Source: Stagonosporopsis chrysanthemi (taxonomy: Eukaryota; Ascomycota; Dothideomycetes; Pleosporales; Didymellaceae). Taken from it: a DNA stretch of 64,000 bases. Location: positions 62,001-126,000 of the forward strand of contig JAFISE010000066.1 in the NCBI GenBank assembly GCA_022560025.1. The letters run 5' to 3'. Below the pieces are notes generated by a model. That model did no database searches. It was not told the origin of the DNA and worked only from the letters and a program-made list of their open reading frames with translations. The translations under genes were made by a program, and so were the position numbers. This document shows positions 42,148 to 55,299 of the stretch, one piece after another (within the stretch, counting starts at the first letter, position 1; each line of letters begins with the position of its first letter).

Positions 42148-44276
42148 CCGTGTCCGTGCGCGCAACGACCGGATTCGCGCAACGACCGAATCATCATAAC
42201 TACACCATATTTTGACGCGTCGTATCTCAACAACCATGGCAGCTATTAACGAAGCGCTTGCAGCAATAGATGCGCTGGAACCAGGCGAAAAACTTGTATA
42301 TCAGACTTTTGCTACCAGGTTTGGCGTTAATCGCGTAACTCTGGCCCGGAGACACAAGCGTGCACAGCAAGCTCGGGAGACCAAGGACATCAATCAACAA
42401 CGACTCACCCCACAACAAGAGATAGAGCTTGTAAAGTATATAGAAGAGCTTACTGCCCGTCACTTACCACCTACAAGAGAGATGATCCAAAATTTCGCGT
42501 CGCCTATAGCCCAAAATCTAGTCTCTGAGAGCTGGGTTACACGCTTCATCAACCGTCACTCTATCCATCTTATCTCGCGTTACTCCACTGGCATGGATCG
42601 CCAGCGTCACGACGCTGATTCCTACGATAAATATAAGCTCTACTTCGACCTGTTACAGCAGAAAATCTCTGAATACTCTATTGAGAGTCGCCACACGTAC
42701 AATATGGATGAGAAGGGCTTTATGATTGGGAAGACGGGTAGAACAAAACACGTGTTCAGTAAGCGTATGTAGATGAAGGGTGAGGTCAAAGCATCAATCT
42801 CAGATGGCAATCGAGATTGGCAGACACTTATAGCGTGTGCGTGCGCTGATAGATTAGTACTGCCACCAGGCCTTATCTACAAGTCCTCCAACGCCAGCAT
42901 TAAATCAGACTAGGTAGCCGAAATCAAGCCAGGGGTACACTCTGTGATGGTTACGTCATCTCCCTCAGGATGGTCAAACAATGATATCGGGCTTGCGTGG
43001 CTTGAGCAGGTGTTTGATCGCTATACAAAGGACAAGGCACGAAGGAAGTGGCGGCTTTTAATACTGGATGGCCATGGATCACACGTTACGATGGATTTTA
43101 TCGACTATTGTGACAAGAACAAGATACTCCTGGCTGTACTTCCCCCTCACTCAACCCAGACGCTCCAGCCGCTTGATGTGGTGCTGTTTAAGCCTCTGTC
43201 AACGGCATACTCAAAAGCACTCACAACACATATCCACAAGTCTCAAAACGAGTTAGCTATCACTAGAGCAGACTTCTTTTAGCTATTCTGGCAGGCGTGG
43301 ATGTGTAGCTTCACTAAAAAGCTGATACTTAAGTCCTTTGCAGCAACGGGTATCCATCCACTCAAACCCAACGTTATCCTCAATCGCTTTGCTAAAACAT
43401 CAGAAAGCTCAGATTTAGATAGTACGTCATCGTCTGTTTATAGCAACGAAGATTAGCTCAAAATGGAGACGTTGTTGCAGAGGGTTGCCAGAGATAATAG
43501 TAGTCGCGACACCAAAAAGATGAGACGATCGATCCACCACATCTCAGTCAAAGCCTCACTCCTCCAACACGAGATAGATGGCCTTAAAAAGATCTTAAAG
43601 AAGCAGAAGAAGCACAAAAAGAAGAACAAAGCCTTAGATTTGCAGCAACGGCAAGAGTACCACGGTGGTGCTGTTTTCTGGTCACCTAGCAAGATCAACG
43701 AAGCACGCTTCTGTAAAAGGATAAGAAAGCAAGAGGAGAAGGAAGAAGCGCTTAAAAAAGCGACCAATAAGGAAGTAGCAGCCGCTAAGAAGTTGGTCAA
43801 GGAGAAGGAGAAGGAAGAGAAGCGTGTGGCGAGAGAGGTGGCTAAGGAGATGCGTGAGAAGGAGAAGGTTGATGCAGCGGTTCGGAAGGCTGAACGAGAG
43901 GCTGAAAAGCAGCGTCAACAACAGGAGCGCGACGCTGCAAAAGCTATACAATTGCCTCAAAAGAGTAAGAGGAAAGTTTCACAAGCAATCCAGCTAAAAA
44001 AGCGTCAAAAGCGTGGTTAAAATAGTGTTGTGGATGGGGGTGGTCTGCCAGCGCCGCCCCCGTCTCCTCCACCCAAAACCACAACACGTGGCCGCAACGT
44101 TAAACTACCAGCAAAATTTAAATAGTACATCTTTTTTGCAAACAATTAAGTACTACTACACCACAAAATCTCGTGATAATAGCTGTTGTGGGTGGCTCTA
44201 CAACCTCATCTATTTCTGAGCGTTGAGGTGGTTTTCGGTCGTTGCGCGAATCCGGTCGTTGCGCGCACGGACACGG
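42148..44276 (+). mobile_element. pogo/Fot1-type Tc1-mariner transposon, lightly RIPped
   Basis: Perfect 43-bp terminal inverted repeats (42148-42190 and 44234-44276, starting CCGTGTCCGTGCGCGC) are flanked by TA on both sides. The element is 2129 bp and much GC-richer than its surroundings. It sits inside copia copy A. The homologous site in copy B (about 58809) is empty and has the single TA, which proves the insertion boundaries. Confidence 0.95.
42236..44020 (+). pseudogene. DDE transposase of the pogo/Fot1 element, four in-frame TAG codons
   Basis: One frame of 595 codons from ATG 42236 to the stop at 44020. Residues about 15-120 form the CENP-B-like helix-turn-helix DNA-binding region (TFATRFGVNRVTLARRHK, then LTPQQEIELVKYIEEL). 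The DDE catalytic core follows: YNMDEKGF (first Asp, about residue 157), LILDGHGSHV (second, about 277) and PPHSTQTLQPLDVV (third, about 313). Residues about 430-590 are a Lys/Glu-rich coiled coil with a basic tail. Stops at 42770, 42911, 43280 and 43454 are all TAG, matching TGG or CAG codons of the family, so RIP produced them. No insertions or deletions disturb the frame. The element is recently dead. Confidence 0.9.
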
Positions 44277-47200
44277 TAATATTAAGCACTTAGACTTAAT
44301 TCTTAATTATACTAACCTGTATAGCTAATTGTAGATACTAAAAAAGTACTTCTAACTATTAATTTAATAAAGAAATTATTAGCTAAGAGCTTGTTACTAA
44401 GCAGCCTGCACAAGGCTAAAGAAGGTTAATCTAGACTCTTAGTTTAATAAGTAGATAATAATTACTAGACTTTTTACAAAGGCTAATATACTAGAGATAG
44501 CTAGCAGCAGAGCTTAAGAAGAGTTTATCTTCTTTATCTATAGTCTAGATAATAGCTAGGTAGCTAGTTAGCTATAGGAGTTTGTTAAGAAAAAGTAGAA
44601 AAAAAAAGAGTTTATACTAACTATAGACTTAATTATAGAGTTTTAGTTATATTACTACTAAACTTGTCTAGTAGTATTAGAGCTTAGCACCTTTACTACT
44701 CTTAAGGCAGCTAAGAGCTAGGATTACAAAACTCTATAGTTAGCCTAGAAAGATATTGCAGCCTAACAGTTAGCTTAAAGTATCTTAAGAACTTAGACAT
44801 AAAAGTACTTCTATAAAGAGATTTATAAGTTTAATATATATCTATATATTAATTAAATAGTTAAAATAAAGAGCTAGAAGCTAGATATATCTATTTAAAA
44901 TAAGTTTATAAAGCTTTAAAGTAGTCTTACTTCTAACGTAATAGCTAATACTCTAAGAGTAGTAGAAAAGAAGTTTAAAAAATATAAGAATTAGACAGCT
45001 AATAAAAAAGAGTCTAATATTAGTATAGACAATAGACAGCTAGCTAGTAGGTTGTTGTACGTTAATATAGTGCTGTAGACAGCAGCTACTTTAAAGCTAT
45101 CTGCTCTGCTGCTGCTTACAAAGTAGATTCTTAACCTTAGTTTAAATTACTATGTTATAAACACAAAGAGACAGAACTAGATTATAATAAAGAAAATTAA
45201 GCTAATAGACACTATATATACTAGCAGAACCTTTGTTTAGATTAAAGAGTAGAGAGAGATAACTATATAGATTAAGTTACTAATAGAAAAACACTAGATA
45301 AAGCTTATATAGATAGTATATATCTCTAGCTTCTTTATAAGCGTTATTAAGCTGTTACAGAGTTAATCTCTTAGTATCTACTTGAACTTAAGCAAAGACT
45401 GTCTGTATTAAAAGAAGGCCTTAAATATAGTCTATTTACTCTAGTATAGAAGCAGCTATTAGCTTGTTAATATAGACAAGAGCTAAAGAGCAGAGCTAGC
45501 GCTAATATTAGTATATGCTGCTTAGTATGCAAAGCTCTTAAGAGAACTAAGAAAAAATCTTAGTGTTAGTTAAAAGACAGTGTATTGTATATTTAGCTAC
45601 GTTAGCTAAAAAGCAGTTAGGTACCTAAATAATTACGTGCTTAGTATTAATATTAAAGAGCAATTAATTGCTTTAATATAGAAAGACTGTAAAGTCTATA
45701 TTAAAACAAAGCTCTATAGGTTTATAAGTAAAAGAGTTTAAAGTAAGCTAGCAGCTTGTCTATTCTACTAACTTAGTATAGATCTAGTATAGCTAAGAGA
45801 GAGAACTAAATACTACTATAATAGAGACCTGTAGATGCTTTACGCTGTATGCCTGTATAGTAAATAGTATAAGGCTTGCTGCTTGCTAGATAAGAGCTTA
45901 GATACTCTTAAGCGTATAGTAATATGCTTGCTAGCTAAGACTAAGCGCTAGTTTAGTGCTAATATAATAGCTGTAAGGCTTAATAGCAAGCATAGCTATT
46001 ATAAGCTTCTTTATATACTAAGAGATCTTAGCATTGTTATAGAGCTTTAAGTAAAGTATATTAAGAAGTAGAATAAACTATTAGAATAGGCTAAGAAGAT
46101 AATTATAATTTATAGAAGAGTAATTAAGATTAATAGACAACTACTAATAGAGCTCTTAAATAAGTACTATCTTATAGCAGTCTATCTACTTAATAGAATA
46201 TTAATAGAAGTAATTAAATAGAAGACTCTATATAAGGTAGTATATAGATGGAAGCTGTTAGCAGCTTACTTTAATATTATAGGAGCTAGAGCCTATATAC
46301 TAAATAACAAGCTTATATATAGAGAAAAGCTAGTATTAAAGGCGCTTATAAGCTAGCTAGTAGGCTATAACTTAATAAATATTTATTAAGTATAGATACT
46401 TATACTATAACAAGTTGTACAAACATAAGATATAGTCTTTATACTATTAAAAAGTAGAGCTAATAAGGCTTACTCTAGCTGTTAGAGGCTGCAAGAGATA
46501 GTAGCTACTATTAATATCCTAGAGACTTAAAACAATAAGTAAGAGACAAAACAGGCTCTATATAATACTAATAATATACATATAAGATAATTAAATATAG
46601 AACAAGCTAAGTAGTAGCTTTTTAGTAAGACTATAAGAAAGTAGTAGTTAGACAAAGAGACTACAGTAAAGTAGCTGCTAATACTAGAGAGCACACCTAA
46701 GCTAAATAAGCAATTAGTAAGCAGTTAAGAGACTGTTAAGTTGCTGGTATAATATACTAAATACCTTTCTAAATATACTATTTAAACAGCTAGTCTATAT
46801 ATATACACTAAAGCTGTTTGTTGCATAGATAAAAAAGCTACTTAAGCTTAAGTAAGCTTTATATAGCCTAAAGAACATACTACTGCTCTAGTATAGGTAT
46901 CTTAGGCAGACGCTAATAAGGCTAGGCCTAAGACAAGTTTAGAATATACTCTGTCTATTTACTAGTAATTAGCTAATTATATTCTTTTATATAGATAATA
47001 TTGTTGTCTTTATACACTTATAGTACCTTAGCTATTACAGCTAGCTTAAGAGACAGCTTTAAAAGGCTTATACTGTAAGATACTTTAGAGAGCTAAAGTA
47101 GTTCTTTAGTATATATATAGTAAGAGACTAGATAGCAAGAGCAATATAGCTAGTCTAGAACTTGTTTATTAACAAGGTGTTAGCTAAATTTAACTTAGCT

Positions 47201-48060
47201 TAGACATTAGAGAGGTACCTAGCAGTACTATTAACTAACAGCTATTTGCTGCTAAGTATTAAAGAATTAAGCTTTAAACACACACAGATATACTAGTAGC
47301 TAGTAGGTTTACTAGCTTATATCTTAACCTTTACAAAGCTTAATATATTACAAGTACACTTTGTTCTAGCAAGGTATTTGTAGAATTCTAGACAGAAGTA
47401 TATAGTAGTAGCTAAGCACGTCTAGAGATACTTAATTAGTACTAAGTACCTTGCTATTAGAGCGTGCAATAGAGCAAAGAACAATACTATATATATTAGT
47501 TAAACTAATAATCTGCTGCTATTTTATAAAGTATTTAATACTATATTTACAAATAATAAAAAGTTAAGGCAAAGCTTATATAGATATCTATTTAAGATAT
47601 ATAGAATATAAATTAATTAAAAGGCTATATATTAATACTTAGTTATAAAGTTAACTATAGAGGCAGAGCTTATAGCTCTGTTTGCAGCTAGAAAAAAGAT
47701 AGAGTAGTAGAATTGTATATTTAGATATATTAAGCTTAACCTAGACGCAAAGCCTATTATCTACTATAATAATAAGCAGACAGTAAGTATAGTTATAAAG
47801 TAAGACAATAAGCTATATACAAAGCTACGCTACGTTAATATATATTAAATATAGCTAAGGCAAAAGGTTTAGTAGTAGTGTTTATATATAGCCTAGTATC
47901 TAACTGCAGACATGCTAGTAGATAGACTTACAAAGACGCTAGTATAATAGAAGTACTATAGATTTGTTAAACAGCTAGGCATAGAGAGTGTAGAGCAGTA
48001 TATTAAGTACTTGCAAGACACTAATATACTAGATTTAGCAGGACTTACAGAATAGTACTA
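44277..48060 (+). mobile_element. Ty1/copia-type element copy A, main part (RIPped pol)
   Basis: This continues copy A after the pogo insertion. With stops ignored, integrase-like sequence is seen at about 45500-46300. The reverse transcriptase catalytic relic YIDNIVVFIH lies near 46992. The copia-type RNase H region has TIEAELIALFAARKKIE at about 47653, then YYNNKQTVS and LRYVNIY, and a closing MLVDRLTKTLV near 47920. It is paired with copy B at 58-63 kb over almost its full length. Most Trp and Gln codons are TAG or TAA. Confidence 0.75.
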
Positions 48061-50394
48061 ATAGTATAACGTTTAACTTTGTTGTTTACGCTAGCTAAGA
48101 AGGTATATTACAATGCAAGTTAGCTCTATAGGTCTTAATTATTACTCTTATAACTTTCTTAGACTAATATGTCTTAGAGTATATATATATTAATACTTCT
48201 TAGCTAGTAAGTAATATAAGCATAGTTTTCTATTATTTTTAGCAGCAGCTTATACTGTAATATATTTAAAGAAAGTAAGGCTAAAAGTATACTTAGAAGT
48301 TATATACACAATGCTTAATCTTAGTTTATTTAAGTAACTTATGCAGAGTATAAAGTTAAAGCTAAGGCACTAGAGACTTTTGCTGTTTAAACAAGCTTCT
48401 AAGATAATATTTATATAGAATCTCTCTACTACAGCTATGTTCTATAAGAGCAGGTTATCTAAATATAGTCTGTACTTTCTATAGAGTGTATTTTTAAACA
48501 AACAAGCTCTTTAGCTAGTAATAAGAAATGCTTAGGTACTTACTTTTACTGTCTCTACTTTTAACGCTAGGCAGAAAGTACTAGGTACTAGTAGCTTAGC
48601 GCTGTTAACTAAGTGCATAGCTGCTCTATTATCTAAAATAGTACAGTTAAAAAGCAAGTGTGTGCTAAAATCTATAACATTGTACACCCCTAAACACGTG
48701 TTTACTTCTAAGTCTACTAGTTTACTTATTATTTTAAGATCTATTAAAGTAGCTTAGATATTGCTAAAAAACTTAACTGCCTTTATAGTACTAGCAATAA
48801 TTAGTGCTAGGGCTAGTAGAGCTTTAGCGCTCTAGCTAAGTTGCTTAATAGCTTACTTAAGATTTTTAAACTTATTTAAGTTAAGCTTCTAGATAATATC
48901 TAAGCAGCACTTTTCTATTATTTTCTAATTACTCTTCTTACCTAGAGCTGTCTTAAAAGTCTAATACTTAGTAGGTTTCTACTTGTGCTTATAGCCTTAA
49001 GACTTGCATAGGCATAAATAGCCTTAGTACTCTTCTAAGCTACTTAGTCTGCTTTAAGGCGCTCTAAGTACTAGAGTACTATCTAAGCAGCTTTTAAAGG
49101 TAGTAAAAACACTAGAGTTATCTTTTCTTACTTTTATTATATACTTGTATATTAATACACTAGATACTTTAGCTACCTAGTTAAGTGTAAGAGTAAAGAG
49201 CCTTAGAACACTGTCTTAGAAAATTCTTTAGTATATTGTTTAACTCTATTCTAGTACAATCTTATAGGTAATTGCTTCTAGAAATTCCTAAGTAGCAAGC
49301 TCTCTACTTACTTCTAAAAGCTTGTATAACTTAGCTTAGAAGTAGAGTAGATTCTATTTTTAGAACTATTCTTAAAGAGCTACTTGTCTCTAACAAGCTG
49401 CTCTAAGGTGTACACAGTACTCTGCGCGCAGCTAGGTAAGTAGGCTACTGCTTGTTAGCTTAAACTCCTTCTTTATCTCTATAATAAGAGCTTAAAGGAA
49501 GGTTTTGCCTTTATTAACAAGCTGCACTGTTATAGCTAACGTAATTGCTAGCTTAACTATTATATTAACTTAATTCTATAGCTTTTATAAGTGCTCTGCC
49601 TTTACTACCTACTTACTTACTTTAATTTTATATTTAGCAAGCTCCTAAGTATATTGCTTAGGACTTAACTAGGCTTTAGCAGTTGCTTAGCTACGCGTTG
49701 TTTAGAGAGAGCTTGTCTCTACTAAGAGAGTAGCGCAATTAGTGCTGTTAGAATTAGTAGAATAAGCTGTTGTAGAGCTCTCTCTTAGTAGACAAAGAGC
49801 GCTTTTATAGATACTAGGTGCTGTAGGACTGTCTAGGTTAACAAGCTCTTACACGTCTCTAAGCTGCGCGTTCTAGGTTAGTTAAAAGTACTAACTAGGC
49901 TAATTACTTCTAATCTTAAGCTAAAAAGCTCTATTAGCTCTTATAGCAGTACTGCTATAGAGCGTAAGCTTGTTTATAATGTATTTTGTAGGTAGCCTAG
50001 TAGTACAGGATAGATAGTGTAAAAATTTAATTAGAGCATAGGAGTAGTGTCTAACAAGCTTAACGCTGAGTGTGTAAAGAGATCTACTATGCTTAGAAAG
50101 CTAGGCTTATAACTGTTATTAAGCTTGTAAGACTCTACTCTAGTAATTAAATTAAATTAATTAGTACCTTTACTGTAGATTAGACAAAATATTATTATAT
50201 ATAAAAAAAATATTTAGTAATTATATGTTTATAAGTAAGCTGCGCACGTAAGTAATTAAGCAAAAAGCTTAGAGCTTCTTAGTAGTAAGCTAAACGAACA
50301 AGCACCTTGTAGGTAAGCTATCTAATCAAGCTTAAGCTAACTAGCTAAGCTTGTACTATTATTATAATAACTTAAATATATTAACATAACGTGT
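48061..50394. other. RIPped repeat of unknown type
   Basis: AT-rich DNA with no intact ORF. On the minus strand, stretches read as protein relics (for example QLSPKQYT-like and NKGKTFL.ALIIEIKKEF-like segments around 49480-49680, and a C-rich GYLCLC..GYKH segment around 48990). This suggests a decayed minus-strand element, perhaps with a zinc finger. I cannot identify the class. Confidence 0.35.
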
Positions 50395-50396
50395 CT

Positions 50397-50771
50397 AGGC
50401 TAGCAAACTAGGTACCTCTGTGTACCTAGAGTCTCTAACTTTAGATAGTTATAACTCTATAGTTTTTTAAGATACAGCTTAGTAATATTTTATATAATAG
50501 GATGCGCTTAGCTAGAGCTTTTAAATAAACTACTGCTTGCCTAATTTAGATTAGCTTTAGCTTAGATATATTGCTTAGAACCTACAAAGAGTTTATAGAC
50601 CCTAGAATTAGGTAGAGGTAGAGGTAGTATAAACTATCTAGCTATTCTAGGTAATATAACTAAGCTAAAACTAATCTAAATTAAGCAAGTAGTAGCTTAT
50701 TTAAAAGCCTTAGCTAAGCGTATTCTATTATATAATATATTACTAAGCTATATCTTAAAGAACTATAGAGT
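50397..50771. mobile_element. Short palindromic TIR element (R3 family)
   Basis: The left half (ATAACTCTATAGTTTTTTAA, then GCTTAGCTAGAGCTTTTAAA and TTGCCTAATTTAGATTAGC) is repeated in reverse complement in the right half, ending GAACTATAGAGTTAT at about 50770. The two arms of about 140 bp cover most of the 375 bp, so the element is nearly a perfect hairpin. RIP is heavy. There is no coding capacity; it is a MITE-like non-autonomous DNA transposon. Confidence 0.65.
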
Positions 50772-51766
50772 TATAGCAAACTAGGTACTTTTAGATACTT
50801 AGAGTCTCTAACTTTAGGTAGGTATTACTCTATAGTTTTTTAAAATATAGCTTAGTATTATATTATAAGATAGAATGCGTTAAGCTAGAGCTTTTAAACA
50901 AGCTACTGTTTGCCTAATTTAGATTAGTTTTAGCTTAGTTATATTGCCTAGAATAACTAGATAGTTTACACTACCTTTAACTTTACCTAACTCTAGAGTA
51001 TTATAAATATAAACTAGAGAAAAGAGAACTATTAAGTTTTATAGCAAGGAAGAATTACAAGACAGAATAGCAACCTTCTAGCAGGCTATTACTTTGCTTA
51101 AGAATAACAAGCTACTTATAATAGTACTAGTACTAGTTAGGTATAGCATCTTATAAGACTTATACTAAGCCTATAATTTAACTTTAAGACAATAGACTAA
51201 TAAAAGTAGCTTATTATCTTAAACTCTTAGAGTCTTATAAGACTTAAGTTCCTAACACTCTAGAACTTCTAAGACTACTTTAGTATATAGCCTTGTAAGA
51301 ACATAACTATTAGAGTTTGTATTTAACCTAAGTAACAATATTGTTATTAGATCTTAACTTAACCTTTAAGCTAGACAGTCTACTCTATACTACTTATTAT
51401 TACTCTTAGCTTTTAAGATAGACAGATTATATCTATACTTCTTACTACTAGCTTTGCAAACTTTATATTACTATGTTTATCTCTAAGAACTAATTAAAGA
51501 GTGCTTACAAGCTTTGCTTACAAGCTTTGCTTAAAGTACAGCCTTAATATAGAGTCTATAAACTCTCTACAGGTTCTAAGCAATATATCTAAGGTAAAAC
51601 TAATCTAAATTAAGCAAATAGTAGCTTGTTAAAAAGCTCTAGCTTAGCGTATTCTATCTTGTAATATAATACTAAGCTATATCTTAAGAAACTATAAAGT
51701 TATACCTACCTAAAGTTAGAGACTTTAAGTATACAGAAGTACCTAGTTTACTAACCTACTCTAAAT
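50772..51766. mobile_element. TIR DNA element of the R3 family (about 1 kb)
   Basis: It begins CAAACTAGGTACTTTTAGAT and ends with the reverse complement GAAGTACCTAGTTTACTAAC, with arms of about 190 bp on each side (matching the R3 copies at 3973 and 50397). The interior has no recognisable ORF. It abuts the shorter R3 element on its left, so one probably inserted next to or into the other. Confidence 0.6.
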
Positions 51767-52301
51767 ACCTAGAATTACTAAATACTTAAAAGGCTAGGAT
51801 ATTAAAGTTACACTATTTTTAAATATATAATAACTTAATACTATACTAGGATTAGAAGCTGTTCTTTTAAAGATCTATAATTTAAACCTTTGTAATAAAC
51901 TTATCTATATAGATATTGTAAAAAAAATATTATATACTATATATAACGTTGTTATATATATTATAGTATATAGATCTTTAAATATATTAAGTGTTGTAAT
52001 AACTAAAAGCTTAATAACTAATAAGAATTTACTCTACTTAAGTACAGAAAAAAGCTAACTGCGTATTATCTAGCACTTATAAAGACTGTAGTATAAAATT
52101 TTGTATCTTTTATTATATAGAAAAAATTCTCTAAGAGCTAGGTTTTACATTTCTTATACTATTACTATAACTATATTATAGCTAAATAAACAACTAGTAT
52201 AGACTTTAATTACTATAGTATTAAGTATTAGTATAAGTACAAGGTATACTTTAATACTCTTTATAAGAAGATTATAAAATACTTTATTAAGCCTAGGCTA
52301 G

Positions 52302-52597
52302 CAAATAGATCTCTTTATCTAGATCTTAAATTCGCAATATCTCTGTTAGTTTATAGCTAATTCTAAAGATTGTTATTTTAATTTATAGTTATAGTTTAGA
52401 CTTGCATCTTATATATAGAAAGTATATCTAATACTCTAATAGAAAAAAGGTTATCTAATAACCTAGGCTGCTAGGAGATAGATCTCTATATTTAACTCTG
52501 ATCTAAGATATCTAGCTAGCTAAAAGAGCGAGCTAGCTCAAGTCTTTGTATATGCAAAAGATAGAACTAGGTTAAGGCTACAACTTAAGCTACTAAT
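52302..52597 (+). repeat. Repeat family R2, copy 2
   Basis: The partner of 4612-4908, less RIP-mutated here (for example AACCTAGGCTGCTAGGAGATA against AATCTAGGCTGCTAAGATATA). The end is near GCAAAAGATAGAACTAGGTTAAGGCTACAA. No coding. Confidence 0.65.
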
Positions 52598-52599
52598 CG

Positions 52600-54582
52600 T
52601 CGAAATTAAGCGTAAGCCTATAGAGATATTAAAGATTCTAAGATCTTAATATAGAGATCTATTTACTAGTCTATAGGTAGTTTAAGCCTGTATATATATG
52701 TTATATAGATAAAAAAAGCTTTGTAATTAGAGTACTAGAAAGAATAAAATAAATCTTCTATAGGTATTAATACAAAAAAAACATATTTAATAAGCTTATT
52801 AAGATAGCTTATATAAGTAAATCAGCTTATTAGCAGCTATCTATATAAATAGTACTATGCTACTACTAAGTATTATATCTGTGTTAGAAAACTCTACAAT
52901 CTAGAGTTATTAGGTTGCTAATATAGAAGCTAAAAACTATTATGTTTATATTGCTTTTTTACCTACTAGCTAGACAAATAATAATATTAGTCTAGCTTAG
53001 CTTAAATAGATATTTAATAATTATACAAAGGCAAAAGTGTATTAGAGCTATAGGCTTCTAATAGTAAATAGCTCTAGTAATTACCTAATAAAAGACTTTA
53101 TTAACTACTATAATAAGAATTAGATTATGCTAGCTGTGTTACTACCTTATAGTACCTAGACGCTGTAGCTGTTAGACGTAGTCTGCTTTAAGCTACTCTC
53201 TTCTGTATATACTTCTAAGCTAGAAAACTACTTCTAGAAGACTTAAGGTCTATCTCTATTAATAAAAGATTACTTTTTTAGCTTGTTTTAGCCTGCCTAG
53301 GTAGCTATATTTATATCTAAGGTTGTATAAAAAGTATTTATAGCTATAGAGATAAGCTTAATAAACTCTAATATTATACTTAATAGACTCTACTATATAA
53401 TATCTATTAGCTAAGGCTTATTTACTTCTAATTCTATATATAAGAATAAGCCTAGTTCTTTAAGCCTACCTTACACTACCTGATAACTACTTAACTTAGA
53501 TCTATCTTCTAACTACTCCTTAGTATAGTCTTCTCTAAGCTTCTAGGTATAAGAAGAAAAGCTTCTACAGAGTTTAGATAGATAGTTTTAAAGTATCTTT
53601 TTATACAAGACCTATAAGAATAGAGATCTAGTTCTATAGTTTATCCTAGTACTTCTATACACCTTGTAGCAGATACCTATATAATTTAGACCCTTCTAGC
53701 ATCCTGCAGTGTTACACTATAGCTTATTAAGTATAAGACTAGCTTAAAGCTTATACTATACTATATAAGAAGTAAAAGATCTTTATAGTATAAGTGCTTA
53801 GAAGCTTAGCTAAACTATCTTCTACCTATTAACCTAGGTAGAACTTCTTTATAACAAACTAGATAGCTTGTAGTAGAAGCTATATAAGAAGTAAAAGTGT
53901 TAAAAGCAACTTAGTAGGCAATTAGACCTGTAATAGTATTAAATATATAATAGCAGAGCTATTATATAGTTATATTAAGCTATTTAAAAGGTATAGGCGT
54001 AGATAGTAGTTACTAAAGTAGAGAAGAAAGAGAAAAAGTAAAGAAAGGTTAGAATAAAAAAGTTACTAGCTGCTAATAAGCTATATAAAGAGAAAATTAT
54101 AGAAAAGAAGTATAAACAGTAGGTAAGAGAGAAGAAGAAGCGTACAAGGATAAAAGCAAAGTAATATTAGGCAATAGACGCCTAGAAAGCTACTAGAGCT
54201 GCTGCTAAACAGGCTAATAACACTGTAAAAGCTTTATAATTATTCTAAATAAGAAAGACTATAACCTTAAAAGCTTCTATAGTTAAACTAAAGCCTGTAT
54301 ATTATAGTATAAGTACTTATAGTTGCTTAAAGTCTATAACACTTTCTATAGCTACTTATAATTATACTACTTATAGTAGCTATACTTTGACTTTATATAA
54401 ATAATTTATATAAGAGATAATATTTATATAGAGATGATATTTATATAAGACTCTAGAATACTGTACTAGAATATCTTATAATAGCAACTATTATATATAG
54501 CTCTATAGCCTGGTTTTTATAATAAGCTGCAGGGCCTAGAATAGGTGTTTAGAGACTCTAGGCGTTTAGTGCACAAATATAT
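52600..54582 (+). mobile_element. Heavily RIPped pogo-type transposon
   Basis: With stops ignored, the frame around 53093-53170 reads DFINYYNKN.IMLAVLLPYST.TL.LLDVV. This matches the catalytic-core segment DFIDYCDKNKILLAVLPPHSTQTLQPLDVV of the 42148 element. A Lys/Glu-rich coiled-coil relic (about 53990-54240) corresponds to its C-terminus. An R1 copy (53452-53725) has inserted between core and tail. The sequence is too mutated to place the TIRs. Confidence 0.65.
53452..53725 (+). repeat. Repeat family R1, copy 3 (inside a pogo remnant)
   Basis: The least mutated R1 copy: it keeps CTACCTGATAACTACTTAAC, CTTCTAACTACTCCTTAGTA and TCTAGCATCCTGCAGTGTTA. It separates two parts of a transposase relic, which shows that R1 is itself mobile. 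Confidence 0.65.
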
Positions 54583-54584
54583 TA

Positions 54585-55297
54585 CTGTGTCTGTGCGTGC
54601 AATACGCTGTTTTTACTAGTAGAAGTAGCAAAATTTAGCATCTTTAAAGCTAGATAACTCTTTATATAGTTAAAAAACTTAGATATTTTATTAGAGTTAT
54701 TATAGGTTAGTTTTAAGTCTCTACAACTTTATAATAGAAGGATTCTAAAATCTTTAATACTTAAGATACTTATTTTTTTTAACTAGTAGACTAAGAAAAT
54801 TTAAACTTTAGTAATAAGCTTAGATATTAAACTTTAGTGTAGTAATTAGTACACTAGCTTGAACTTTAGTATTAGCAAACATTTTATATCTTATCTACTT
54901 CTTTAGATACACTGAATTTCTCTTAAAAAGTAGTTAAGTCTTTTACAAAATAGAGTATATAAAGAACTAGATAAAATATTAATTTTTTTTAAAATAGTAG
55001 AGCTAAAGATAGTATACTTGTTACTATACTATTTAAATATCTAAGCTTATTACTAAAGTTTTACTATTCTTACTCTACTAATTAAAAAGAATAATTACTT
55101 TAAATGTTAGAAATTTTAGAAAACCTTTAATAGTAAAGTTGCAAAGACATAAAATTAACCTCTAGTAACTTTAATAAAGTATCTAAGTCTTTTAACTAGA
55201 TAAGAAGTTATCTAGCTTTAAAGATGCTAAATTTTGCTACTTTTACTAGTAAAAACAGCACATTGCGCAAATCTGCGCATTGCGCGTACAGACACAG
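54585..55297. mobile_element. 713-bp MITE with pogo-type ends
   Basis: The left end CTGTGTCTGTGCGTGCAATA and a following ACTAGTAGAAGTAGCAAAAT are mirrored at the right end (ATTTTGCTACTTTTACTAGT, then GCGCGTACAGACACAG). The terminal inverted repeats are about 80 bp, slightly different in the extreme 30 bp. TA flanks both sides (54583-54584, 55298-55299). The interior carries no ORF. The ends resemble those of the 42148 element (CCGTGTCCGTGCGCGC), so it was probably mobilised by that transposase type. Confidence 0.75.
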
Positions 55298-55299
55298 TA

